Shown piece by piece: positions 34,801 through 43,086 of a stretch of DNA of 64,000 nt (position 1 is the first letter of the stretch; each line of letters begins with the position of its first letter). Both the position numbers and the translations under genes were made by a program. This stretch comes from Pisaster brevispinus (lineage: Eukaryota; Echinodermata; Asteroidea; Forcipulatida; Asteriidae), in the NCBI GenBank assembly GCA_023634235.1, contig JAMKCF010000002.1:3869001-3933000 (forward strand). The letters are read 5' to 3'. The notes under the pieces are model-generated. The model was given only the letters and a program-made list of their open reading frames with translations, was not told the origin of the DNA and did no database searches.

Positions 34801-37800
34801 ACAAGAACTAATCTACATAGCTAGTAGATATACACATGGTGTTACCGCAAACCGAATACATATTGATACCTCACCATGCAAAGCCTTAAAAAGTATATAT
34901 GCATTGAGAAAGTTAAATCTTAAATGCATTGGTCTTCTGTAGGGCTTTTTAACAAAAATTATGGTACATTTAATGAAAAAAGATCAGGCCAGTAAAGTCA
35001 TGACTGGTAAAGTCCAATGGTCTTGTGTGGTTGACCTCGCCCCATCTTTATTTTTCAAAATTATGTTCAAATGTTGACTTTGAGTCTGATAAATATCCTT
35101 CAATTCGCCGTATTTTTGACCAGGTGAGGGCGTATGTGGATAAATTTCACATGATGAAAAACAAGTAAACAAACAGGGTTTTTTCACTTTTTTATTGCTA
35201 TTTTTTATGTATTTCTTCATTGGTGCAAGAAAACTACAAACAGGGAATTATAATAAGCTAAAACTGCTATTGTGATGCAAGACAATCCCTGATGACAGGG
35301 CCCTCATGCGGTCAAAAATATGGTCAATTATGTTGAGCATTTATGAAAGTTCTACCATAAGTACAAATAATCGTGACACTGTGTCACACTTTGATTCTGG
35401 TCTTGTGAACAATTTTCCAGCAAATGTTTTGACCTACAAGCCCTGCTGTCTTTTGATTTTTTCCCCAAATTGATCCCTGTAAAAATGTTAAACTTTTTTC
35501 AAAATTGTTTAAAAATTGTGTTTTACTTTCAGGGCTCGAGTTGACCATCGAGTGAAACAGTTGACCGAGGTGCTGACTCGTGAGTTACAGGTGTCACCTG
35601 ACCGGTCACTCAGAGGTGGACCTCAGGTTACTCGAAGGGCGGTGACAGAACTCATCCGCCTTGGAAGAGCAACTCAGGTACGTGAGTAACGTCCAGCCCT
35701 CGGGGGCTTTCTCCTCGAGCCTCAGCCTGTAGCAGATGTCTTCTGCTTACGGAGCGGCCGTTAGCAGAATTTCTAGTTCATAAACACCACTACATTGTAC
35801 CTGTAAGCAAACCAAAAGGCACACTAGCTTGCGGGCGGTTCTTGTAAGAGGACGAGTGACGCAACAATGCAAATCCATTGTGAACATGAAAAGTGGATAC
35901 GTCAGTTAATGTTTTTCACAGGGTTCAAAATCGTGGTGTGCAGCTGGACAACCTGATGACAATGGAAGGAGCATATAATCTCAGTCCGGGCAGCAACCTT
36001 CCATCTCTGTACTATCACAAAGATCAGAAGGTACCTGACCACTGGTGCAACCGATCAGATCGTACATGTGTTTGTCACTAGCAGGCTCGACATGGGAAAT
36101 TCTCATGCACAATCTACTTCAGAAACATCTTCGGAGACTTCAGAGACTTCGGAGACTTCAGAATTGGGCAGCTCGGTTGATAGTCTGTGCAAGGAAATTT
36201 GACCATGTAACACCTTTCCTAAAGGACTTGTACTGGGTACCAATTGAGGCACGAATTCAGTACAAGATCATGCTGCTCGTGTACCGATGTCTGAATTCTA
36301 TTGGTCCAGCATACCTGAGCAACCTACTGACCTCCCATAAAACAACTCGTACATGTAACTTGCGCTTTAGTTCTGACAGATCTGCATGAGAGCACACAAA
36401 TCCGTTACCTGTAAACAGCTTCATGAAATTGGGCCTGGGTCAATTTCTTATCAGACAATTTGGTGATTTTTCAGAATAACACTTCTATGGATTCCTTTTT
36501 TCTCATTTTGAAATTTTCTCTTTTTGTCTTTTCCTTGTAGGCGTGTGATTTATTCCTGAAGAACCGTAGCGCATCCATCAAGCAATCTCTTCGTCAGTTG
36601 AGGATAGAGGGCGCTACAAGCATGTACATCACAAAGCTGTGCGGTGTATTTTTTAATAACATCATTGAGACGGGCAAAGAGTTCCGCATCACGTTTGCTG
36701 AAAATCAAGGCTGTTTCTCAGGTAGATATTTAACAAAACCTTAATTTACCCAGTGTTAACCGTAATGAACCAATTGTGGCCATGTTCCCCTACAAACTTG
36801 CTGAGTAATTACAAGCGCTTGTGTGACTGGGGACAAGTCTATTGTCTCATTTGCCCTTGGTAGCTAAAGTGAATAATTATAGATACTTGAGTGACTGGTT
36901 AAAAGTCTACTGTCTCAGTTTTCTTTGGTAGCCATATGTGATTAAAAATGCTTGAGTGACCGGGTACATGGCTATAACCTCGTTTTCCTGGGTATCCAGA
37001 ATGTGTAATTCCATCGATTGAGGGACTAGTTACAAGTCTATAAACTCATTTTCCTGGGTAGCCAGGAAAAACAAATTTGAAAACATTATCTTGTTCCCAT
37101 AATGCAGTAGTAATTATAAATACTGATTTTCCTTTTACCATACGGGGACCAGACTATGTTTGCTTTCAGTTTCTTTCTGGTTACATTTGTTAATTCAGAA
37201 AAAAACCAATTGGATGTATTCAGCCGTCGATTTCACCAAACTTTTCCTAACTTAGGATTAATCTTAGGACTTAGGACGAGTCCCAGCCTTGCACTGTAAC
37301 ATGTAAACCTTAAGATTAATTCCTAAGTTAGGACTAGTTACTCGTCCTAACTCGAGATAGGATTAATCTAAGCGTTTCGTGAAATTGGCTGCAGGGGCCA
37401 TTGATAAAATTACTGCTGTTTTGGTTAAGTTTTTTATTTTTGAACATTTTCTTGGCAGCTTTTGTTGTTTGGAGCAAAGCAGAGTTGAAAACCTTCGCTA
37501 ACCATTTCTCGCGTCAAGCCCTCGCTAAGAAGACGAGTGTAGCCATCGTAGCAGAGTGTGTTGGAATCGCTCGGACGTACTGCCAGCAACTCTCAGTGAT
37601 CGGTCTGGAGCTACTCTTCGCTATGAACACATTGCTGTTGAGAGGGATAAGGGAGGCAATGCAGTACAACAAGGAGCAGCTTATTGAAGCTTCTAGACAT
37701 CGAAATGTGGTAAGTTGTGACGTGATGGTTTTGATCATGTCATTTGATTGGGACGGTAGGTGGCAGCAAACTTACCAGGTAAATTCATTGTTCTCGGTAA

Positions 37801-40800
37801 TGTGCGCATGCTCAGAACTACATAAACAATGGAAATTCACCTGGTAAGTCTGCTGCCACCTAGCGTTCCAAAGTCTCTCATTGGAAACATAAGATCATAA
37901 GTTATTGTTTGAGTTCCCTGGCTGGAAGCGTTTCTCACTGCTGAAGAGACTGGTTTGGCGTACACAGTGTCCATTCATTTCTTGACGTTTCGTCTCTTTT
38001 GAACTTTGTCCTCCTGAGCTGACTCTCCTTTTCACTGATCCTTTACCATTGGAAGTCCCTGTCTTTCAAGTGCTGTGTACCTCACTGTTTTTGAGCTTGT
38101 ATTCGCAGCGTCACTCGGTCCCCCCCCCCCCCCCACAAAGGATGTTTACATTCTCAAAGAAACAGTTTAAAATTCACCTTTTCAATTTAGTTTTTCAATA
38201 TTGTAGTGCTTATTTCGACTCCTAGATTGAACTCAGCTGTACAAAGTACTGTTTAGTATTTCAGAAATGTTCTCAGGCTCTCGTTGTTATTTGTTTTTCT
38301 TTGAAGGATGAACGCTGGTACCCAATGAATCTCAAGAATCCCAATGCGGCCAATAACCTCATACAAGAAATGTTCCAACTTGGCTTTGAAGATTTCAACA
38401 CTCTGGTTTATGGTATGTCATCTTTTAAAAATAACTTTTACTCATTGAGTCAGCCTGATAAAATTTGCCACAATATATGGTTGCACGAACGACAGGTGTA
38501 TGTGGTGAATCAGTGATACCATTACTCAAAGACACCTACTGACTCCTTGCATGGACATCACACGCGGCTACCAGGAATGTGATTTCTCCTTTTTTCCCGG
38601 AAATAATTTTAACCCCCCCCAAAACCCCCCCCCCCAACAAAAAAAAAAAACCCAAAAAACAAAAAAAACCCGCCCCCCCCAAAAAAAAAAAAAACCCTAA
38701 AACAAAACCAAAAAACCAAAAACCCCCCCAAAATTATAATAACAGAAAATAATAAAAAATTTAGATCATAAAAAGAAAAACATGAAAATCAAACCAAACA
38801 GAATGCCCCAGAGTGCAGATTAGAGCTTTTAAAACCAACGATAAATGTATGTTAGTAGGCTCTGCGCTCACAAGCTTTCGCCCTAGCAAGGTTTTTGCAC
38901 TTTGCGCTCACAGTTCAGGTTTTTTTTTTCAACAGCCTATCACATCCCTGGGCTACTGTCTGCCCAGGGTTGTGGTTTGTTTTTTTGGGTGGGTTGGGTC
39001 AATTGGCATAGTCGTAACAAATGAAAACTGAGTATATTACAGGTATAGATTCATTTGAAATTGAATTCCTGCCTCCTTGATAAAAAAGAGGGGGAAAAAA
39101 ACAAAGAAAAAGTTTATGGCTTTACAAGATTTAACATAGAATCCATTGCAAGTTAAATTGCTGATAGTTGTCGATTATTACCGAAGTTATCAATTTGATT
39201 TTTATAGATGTAATTTTTTTTCATTACAGACAGTTGCTTTGTAAGTCTCTCCAGCAGTAACGTTGCCTTCACGAAGGTGCTCCTATCATTTCTTTATGAT
39301 GCACTCAAGCTTTATGTGCCAGAGGTAAGTCCTCAATGAAAGTTACTATTTGATTTCACAAAGCTCTTCCTCTTTGGACAGATTTAAGTTAACGCCATCG
39401 AACAAATTGCTGTTGAAACTAAGCTCGTCTCATTAGCGTACTTAGGGGTCTTGTCAAAATTAATCCTGGACAGACCATCGGACAAGGTTCATCCCATGTC
39501 AAATTTTTGTTGGACGGGCCATCGGATGGGAGTTCCAATGAGGTGATGTTTCACACGCTGAACAGTATCCTCCCGTCCGATGCACAGTACCCAAGGCACC
39601 CCACTGAGTGCTCTGCGGTTTCACTGGCTGATTAAACACTAATATTAACAAACTTGTGGTTTGCAGTTTGGAGGAGTCTGGTCTGACCGTTTGGAGGTCA
39701 CTATAGTGTGGCGGAGTTTTTAACCCATTGTTTTTTGAAATAGACAAAATTACTAGCCAAGTTCTTGTAAACCATTGCTTGTGTTCCCTTCCTCCATTCT
39801 TAAATTTGTAGGTTAACAGTTAATAATTAAACAAATGGAATGTAAGCATCAAATGATCATCTATGATATGACCATTTTGTCTTTAGAAAATACTCAGGGT
39901 CATTGAGGCCTAACCGTGAAACCGAAAACCTGCCCTTAGGAGACCCCCTGCTGGTTTTCCAGTAGATAGCGATCTAAAGACCCTGTGGTTTGTAAACAAA
40001 CCATCTCTGGTGAAGGCCAGTCACTGGAACTCATCCCATGGCCCATCCGATGAAGTAATCACTACAAGGGAATTCAACATGGGACGAGAAACCTGGTCCT
40101 GGACCGGTGCCGTCCGATGGCTGTCCGGGATTAGTTTTGACAAGGTCCCTACTGCAAAACAGATCTTAGGTTTTTTGTATGAAACTGGCGGAAGTCAATC
40201 AGTTACTCATTCACGTACTTTGTTCTTGGCAAAGAAAGATTGTGTCTTTTGAGCTGGTAACGAGGAGGTTGTTTGGTCAGTCCCAACAGCCATCTAGTTT
40301 CACAAGGCAGTAAGATTTGCTCAATCCATGGTTTCAGGGTGATCACAGTAGTTTATGTTTCAGTACTTTTGGAGCCTAATAGAATGGGGTGTTTGGACAA
40401 GAGGAGGGGTAGGGTGGTGGGGAGGGTATAGCCAAATGAGGTACCACAGGATTGGGTAACAAGTTCCTACATTATTAACCATAAATATCCTTTTCTTTTT
40501 GCCCTCTTGCCTCCTTTTGTACCCTCTTGTAATATGGACCATTAAGGGTGAAATGGGAGTTTGCATTTGGGTGGGGAGGGTGGTATACCCAAATAGGGCA
40601 TCCTGTGACTGGGTAACTAGGTGTCTGATCCTAAACAGCAGTATCCAACACCCTCTTGTCTACAATTGTACCCAGATATAATCTTGACCATTGAAGATGC
40701 AATCGGAGTGTCATACTGGGGTGAAGGGGTGGTACACTCAAACTGGGCGAACTTGGAGTAGGTGCCTGTTTATAACCAGCAATAACCAACACCCTCTTAT

Positions 40801-41448
40801 CTACAGTTGTACCCAGATCTGATCTGGACCATCAAGGACGTAATGGAGAGTCATGTTCACCTGATGGAGACAGCCGTCACATCAGACAGGTTTGACGAAG
40901 AACGGCCGTTCATCATGAAGAATATTGATTACCTCTTCACTGTCCTTCTTCCTCATGTTGAGAAAAAGATAAAGGTAAAAAATAAACACCTCGTGCTCCT
41001 TAAAAAACTTGTATACATTTGATTCCAGTTTAAAAAAAATATTTTGTCTATCCTTTCCAAAATGCGCACATCTATTCTGTTGTTTCTGGTTCGGTGAAAG
41101 AAAGTTCACGAAACTTATAAACTTTCAATTTTAAGTTGTTAAATTAGTCAGTAGGGAATACTGCTCGGTAATTTTTCGTTGTTAATTTGTCTTCAATTTT
41201 CCACCGAGAAATTGTCTTTCTTGTTGAGTTGGAATCTTTCAAGCATCTAGTGATTATGTATTATTTTTCCATCCATTTGAATAGCATATTTGTCCTCCAT
41301 AACCGATCTATTTGTACATTGACGAATTTGTAATCTTTGTAAATCTTTACAGGATGTTGCAGATCGAAGCCTGAAGGAATTGAAGGATTTCCACAAACGC
41401 CACCGAGAAATCAGCCAAAAGGTTCAAAATCTTGGTGCATTGATATAA
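22807..41448 (+). CDS. EXOC8: Exocyst complex component 8 (Exo84) orthologue, complete, 17 exons
   Basis: Exons: 22807-22861, 26171-26326, 27819-27911, 28471-28562, 29247-29389, 30356-30435, 31368-31441, 31786-31894, 33126-33278, 34257-34308, 35533-35677, 36541-36721, 37459-37709, 38307-38412, 39230-39324, 40807-40974, 41353-41448. All junctions are GT-AG and phase-consistent, giving 682 residues (human 725). The N-terminal Vps51/Exo84 helix is at about 30-100 (NVYRNYTQFIETAKEIS, then EGEMYQLSHVLTEQKS). A PH domain spans about 133-245 (GRYIVHDGDLVELD, AYLLNDSLVITTFVPNRRGP, NVRDVGPVKNAFKILMFPDQ). The Exo84 C-terminal helical bundle spans about 280-682 (VDWLIELPEDLDMCIAQRNF, DRSLRGGPQVTRRAVTELIR). 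Exo84 is a subunit of the octameric exocyst that tethers secretory vesicles to the plasma membrane and binds RalA through its PH region. ATG at 22807 (AACATGGCG) begins MADHVKKQLSKDEFDAQKY. Mammalian EXOC8 is intronless; here it has 16 introns. Confidence 0.96.
23081..24038. mobile_element. Non-autonomous DNA transposon with GGTACGAAGTG subterminal arrays (EXOC8 intron 1)
   Basis: CATAATGTG flanks the element on both sides (23081-23089 and 24030-24038), a 9-bp target duplication around 23090-24029. The left end is GTGTCAGGACACTTCGTACC; the right end, read inward, is GGATGTCGGACACTTCGTAC. Each end carries about eight copies of CACTTCGTACC or its complement, spaced about 15-23 bp, mostly pointing inward at the left and outward at the right. 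The AT-rich centre encodes nothing. The end sequence GGATGTC and 9-bp duplication match the large transposon at 2502-8434. Confidence 0.8.
24200..24330 (-). mobile_element. tRNA-SINE body fragment
   Basis: CTGGGCGAAACCCTTCTCTT and the later CATCCGAAGGACGAAGC match the body of the better preserved SINE at 29629-30063 (CGGACCCCTTCTCTTTTCG, CATCCAAAGGACGCAGC). The head is missing. Confidence 0.5.
25547..26029. mobile_element. MITE with GAACTAGAGGGCGCACT termini (EXOC8 intron 1)
   Basis: The left end is TAGAGTTAT(TA)GGAACTAGAGGGCGCACT in two parts, and the right end is AGTGCGCCCTCTAGTTCC followed by TTTATATAACTCTA, its reverse complement with a few extra bases. The 483-bp element is non-coding and CpG-richer than its surroundings. 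It ends about 140 bp before exon 2. Confidence 0.75.
26666..27058. mobile_element. Two adjacent MITEs with GGGCCCAATTTCATAG termini (EXOC8 intron 2)
   Basis: Element A is 26666-26863 and element B is 26865-27058, placed end to end. Both begin GGGCCCAATTTCATAG and end in the complementary form (CTATAAAATTGAGCCC, CTATGAAATTGGGCCC). Next to the ends lie GCTGCTTAAGC-type words that also pair. Related elements with the same GGGCCC edge are at 56092-56342 and 59518-59737. Confidence 0.8.
27062..27415. repeat. Dispersed repeat copy (EXOC8 intron 2)
   Basis: Same family as about 90-500 and 34985-35475: AGTAAACTCATGACTAGTCA near the left end and AGATTCTGGTCCAGTAAACA toward the right, ending in a C-run and AAATTTGAGCACTGC. 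No inverted ends are obvious. Confidence 0.5.
27600..27775. repeat. Dispersed repeat with AGGCCTTGAA ends, directly before EXOC8 exon 3
   Basis: The left edge AGGCCTTGAAC and right edge TTCAAGGCCT are inverted. The interior has TTTGCAAAGGGCACCAC words, as in the copies at 10133 and 16115. It ends some 45 bp upstream of exon 3, close to where the branch point should be. Confidence 0.5.
28815..29145. repeat. Three tandem copies of a ~120-bp unit (EXOC8 intron 4)
   Basis: Each unit contains ATGATATCATA(T/A)TGCA, GGCAT(A/G)GT.(T/C)ATCT, GATGATATTGAA.TGGTCAG and AGTAGGAGGGT.GACT, in that order. A related single copy lies at 57600-57735 in ALDH4A1 intron 9. No coding meaning is seen. Confidence 0.65.
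29438..29570. mobile_element. Short MITE, family of four copies in the window
   Basis: The ends are GGCGGTGTCTGAATCGGCGG and AATTCAGACACAGCC. The core GTTGCTAAAGGTGTTGCTAA with CTTCAATGCATGATG recurs in the elements at 32861-32978, 43706-43812 and 63330-63422. The element is 133 bp and non-coding. Confidence 0.75.
29622..30070 (-). mobile_element. tRNA-derived SINE, near full length (EXOC8 intron 5)
   Basis: The element is 29629-30063 on the minus strand, between 7-bp CTTTCTA duplications (29622-29628, 30064-30070). Its head (30063 down to about 29976) reads GTGTCGTGGCCGAGCGGATA, then a long variable arm and GTGGGTTCGAGTCCTGGTCG. These are A-box and B-box words of a Ser/Leu-type tRNA. A conserved body and a 3' tail of ATTATTATT repeats preceded by AGCGCTATATAAG follow. 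It is a SINE, not a tRNA gene. Fragments of it occur at 14722-14780, 24200-24330 and 31560-31655. Confidence 0.8.
32475..32634. mobile_element. MITE with TACAATAGACCCCTTGCAT termini (EXOC8 intron 8)
   Basis: The left end is TACAATAGACCCCTTGCATG and the right end ATGCAAGGGGTCTATTGTA, inverted over about 19 bp. The interior has the repeated word GTGAGGGCGCT. It is about 160 bp and non-coding. Confidence 0.8.
32861..32978. mobile_element. Short MITE, second copy of the GTTGCTAAGG family
   Basis: It begins near GAATCAGTGGCTGCGGCTGT and ends GCAGCCGCTAATTCAGATGC. It has the shared core GTTGCTAAGGATGTTGCTAT and CTTCAATGCATG. Confidence 0.65.
33310..33529. mobile_element. Retroposon forming a long hairpin, with 12-bp target duplication (EXOC8 intron 9)
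   Basis: AGAATTATATGA occurs at 33310-33321 and 33518-33529. Between them, 33323-33400 and 33404-33482 form a nearly perfect inverted repeat (GAGGAAGGTAGTGGTAGCAC against its complement). The tail TATCAGACTAACACGGCTA and a T-run follow. A duplication of this length and the T/A-rich tail point to target-primed insertion of a SINE-like RNA. Confidence 0.8.
33773..34026. mobile_element. MITE with CCTTCCATGGCAAAACAGCC termini (EXOC8 intron 9)
   Basis: The left end reads CCCTTCCATGGCAAAACAGC and the right end GGCTGTTTTGCCATGGAAGG, its complement. The similarity continues inward with CAACTCAAAATTG against TCAATTTTTGAGTTA. The element is 254 bp with no coding content. Confidence 0.8.
34532..34911. 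mobile_element. Foldback element with 12-bp target duplication (EXOC8 intron 10)
   Basis: TGCATTGAGAAA flanks it at 34532-34543 and 34900-34911. Inside, a long inverted repeat pairs about 34552-34645 (CGGTTTGCGGTAACACCATG...) with about 34765-34855 (...GGTGTTACCGCAAACCG). After the right arm an extra 45-bp tail (TATTGATACCTCACCATGCA...) is present that also follows the related copy at 60214-60764. The tail plus long duplication suggests retroposition rather than cut-and-paste. Confidence 0.75.
34985..35475. repeat. Dispersed repeat copy (EXOC8 intron 10)
   Basis: Third copy of the family at about 90-500 and 27062-27415: AGTAAAGTCATGACTGGTAA on the left; TGATTCTGGTCTTGTGAAC and TTTTGACCTACAAGCCCTGC on the right. 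It ends about 60 bp before exon 11. Confidence 0.5.
36085..36389 (+). pseudogene. Non-LTR retrotransposon fragment, end of reverse transcriptase ORF (EXOC8 intron 11)
   Basis: The plus-strand frame reads LRRLQNWAARLIVCARKFDH, then TPFLKDLYWVPIEARIQYKI and NSIGPAYLSNLL. This pattern is characteristic of the region C-terminal to the RT domain in CR1/Rex/Jockey-type LINEs (LQ..QN.AARL......DH.TP.LK.LHWLP...RI..K). Only this fragment is present. It lies in the sense direction of EXOC8 but has no splice role. Confidence 0.8.
37229..37386. mobile_element. MITE with TTTCACCAAAC / GTTTCGTGAAA termini (EXOC8 intron 12)
   Basis: ATTTCACCAAACTTTTCCTA on the left pairs imperfectly with TAAGCGTTTCGTGAAATT on the right. 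AGGATTAATCTTAGGACTTA and ACTCGTCCTAAC give further internal pairing. The element is about 158 bp. A looser relative lies at about 44690-44815. Confidence 0.65.
37755..37864. mobile_element. Short MITE directly after EXOC8 exon 13
   Basis: GGTAGGTGGCAGCAAACTTA on the left pairs with TAAGTCTGCTGCCACCTAGC on the right, and CCAGGTAAATTCATTGTT pairs with AACAATGGAAATTCACCTGG. At 110 bp it starts 46 bp downstream of the exon 13 donor. Confidence 0.75.
38560..38960. repeat. Dispersed repeat with homopolymer tracts (EXOC8 intron 14)
   Basis: It shares GTGATTTCTCC, a C/A-rich low-complexity tract, AGAATGCCCCAGAGTGCAGA, TTAGAGCTTTTAAAAC and GCTCACAGTTCA.TTTTTTTTTTC, in that order, with 57848-58110 in ALDH4A1 intron 9. 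Two copies are seen; ends are unclear. Confidence 0.6.
39445..40149. mobile_element. Non-autonomous DNA transposon, about 705 bp (EXOC8 intron 15)
   Basis: The left end GGGGTCTTGTCAAAATTAAT, continuing CCTGGACAGACCATCGGAC, pairs with the right end, which reads inward GGGACCTTGTCAAAACTAAT and CCCGGACAGCCATCGGACGG. A second inner pair is CCATCGGATGGGAGTTCCA and its complement near 40030. No reading frame of note lies inside. Confidence 0.75.
40380..40830. repeat. Degenerate tandem copies of the acceptor and start of EXOC8 exon 16
   Basis: The segment around the true acceptor (CCCTCTTATCTACAG/TTGTACCCAGATCTG, exon from 40807) occurs in decayed form at about 40655 (CCCTCTTGTCTACAATTGTA, then CCCAGATATAATCTTGACCA) and more decayed at about 40510 (CCTCTTGTAATATGGACCAT). 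Between them a GGGTGGGGAGGGTGGTATA-like block and a GGGTAACTAGGTG-like block also repeat with a period of roughly 150 bp. The upstream copies have lost the AG or the frame and should not be spliced. Confidence 0.75.
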
Positions 41449-42939
41449 CATGGTATAGAAGGGCTTTGCCACTATCCAAATTCTTTCGAATGGATGATAA
41501 AAATGTAAGCTTTTTTTTTTTTACAACTCGGCTTGCTTATTTTGTTATATTTACATATTGCTGATTTTATTATCAGATATATTCTAGAAATGTTTTTTGT
41601 ATGTTTACTTTTTGTTTTAAGTGCAATATTGATTTTGTAAACAAAAATGTCATATTTGATGAACCATGGGAGCAGATGATGTGATTCTCATGTTGCTCTA
41701 AAAAATAATGTTATTTTGTGATATTTTTTTCTCTCATGAATATCAACAGAACTTCTTTGAAATTTTTTGCTTTCTGGGTTAAAAACCCAGTGTGCATTTA
41801 CTTGTAGATTTTTCATTTTTTATTTACATTTTTGATAGAATCAAAGTTGGCTTTGGATTTTTTCCCTAAAGATGCCATCCTGTAATCATTTTCTTATTGT
41901 AGTTCAAAGAGAAATCAGTCTTGTACCAGAGTCAGGTGCTTATGATGTAATGATATGTCTCATAATGATTGGCATTGTGTCTTCTGGGTACATTACAAAG
42001 ATGGCGTCTCCCATTTGAGCCTCATGCTACAGATAACATTAAAAAATGTGCTCTATATTTCAACTGGCACTTATCAATTGTATGTTAATGAAAGTAGACA
42101 GCTGTGTCACCATTGTTGACTGACTTAATGATTATATACTCGGAAAACACCAATTTAATGTTATTTCAAAACTGTAGATGCTTCTTCGCTCAACTGCCCC
42201 CCCTAAAAAAGAAAAAACAAGAAAAACAATGGAGCTTTGTAATTGTTAGACACTTTCAATGCTCCAATAGATCTGATCATTGTCATTTGATTGGCGGATT
42301 TAAGGTCACATGACAGTCTATTAATCTGTCGTGTCAGTGGAAACCCGTTGATCTCTGCACATACTTATTTTGTGTGTACATCGGGGCTATTTGAGGCAAG
42401 ATACATCATTTTTACAATTTCCAACTTTACTTCATCATCATCATTTAACGGTCGCCAACCTTGTTCCCAGTGGTGTACGATCTCGCTGCGCCATTTTTGT
42501 TATTATTCTCAGAATGCTTCGCTCGATCGTAACCCCTGAAAGTGTGACTTTAAAATATACAAATATATTGGATATTTCAATTAGCCCTGTGGTTGATCCA
42601 TTCTGTGTTAGAGACTACGCAGAGCACGCTGTCAAAGGGCGCATCAAGTCATGGAGCAACTGACCCCCTCTCATTCTTTTTCGACCTTGTGATACGCCTA
42701 ATTGTATGCAGTTTAAGGTGACCACGTAAATACATGATTCATTTGAAATGTATTGCGTAGCATTTTTACACGCGCGTTCTAAGCACCAGACAAGCGCTCG
42801 ACAAGCGCTCAAATTTTTTAAACAAGCGTGAACGCAAAGCAGAAACTTTTGCTTAGCCAATGACTTTTGCTTAGCGCTGACTTTCAGTGTTTCCCTACCA
42901 GGGGTAAGTGACGAGAGGTATCGATACGGCGCGCTGCCC
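41449..42939. other. EXOC8 3' UTR and flank
   Basis: The start of this stretch must be EXOC8 3' UTR; I found no clear polyadenylation signal. About 42340-42393 closely resembles 62942-62995 in the ALDH4A1 3' flank (CATACTT.TTTTGTGTGTAC, ATC.GGGCTATTT). The long minus-strand frame at 42615-42977 shows no protein similarity I recognise. Confidence 0.4.
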
Positions 42940-43086
42940 ATGGTAGCGAGGCTGAGTGGTCGCAGCCGAGATCCCATTCACAAAGTCATGCCAGGAGTGT
43001 TTAAATACCTCATCATGTTTGGAAGGTCCTCAGATTTCAGATTCTGTGTCTCTACCAATCACGCCGATGTAGTTGTGAAGTATAGG
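42940..43086 (+). CDS. Candidate first exon of a small unrecognised gene
   Basis: An ATG in good context (GCCCATGGTAG) opens 49 codons: MVARLSGRSRDPIHK, then MPGVFKYLIMFGRSSDFRF, and NHADVVVKYR just before a weak donor (AGG/GTAATA). A strong acceptor at about 43586 (TTTCTGTTTTTAG) would extend it by 14 codons to a stop at 43627, giving about 63 residues. Another at about 44130 would give about 53. The reading looks protein-like, without repeats or biased composition. The MPGVFKYLIMF stretch faintly recalls the start of the small mitochondrial protein BRAWNIN/UQCC6, but the rest does not fit. No function is assigned. Confidence 0.25.

Noticed and set aside
42615..42977. Minus-strand frame of 120 codons
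   Set aside because: No recognisable similarity, no splice context; Cys- and basic-rich reading typical of chance frames.
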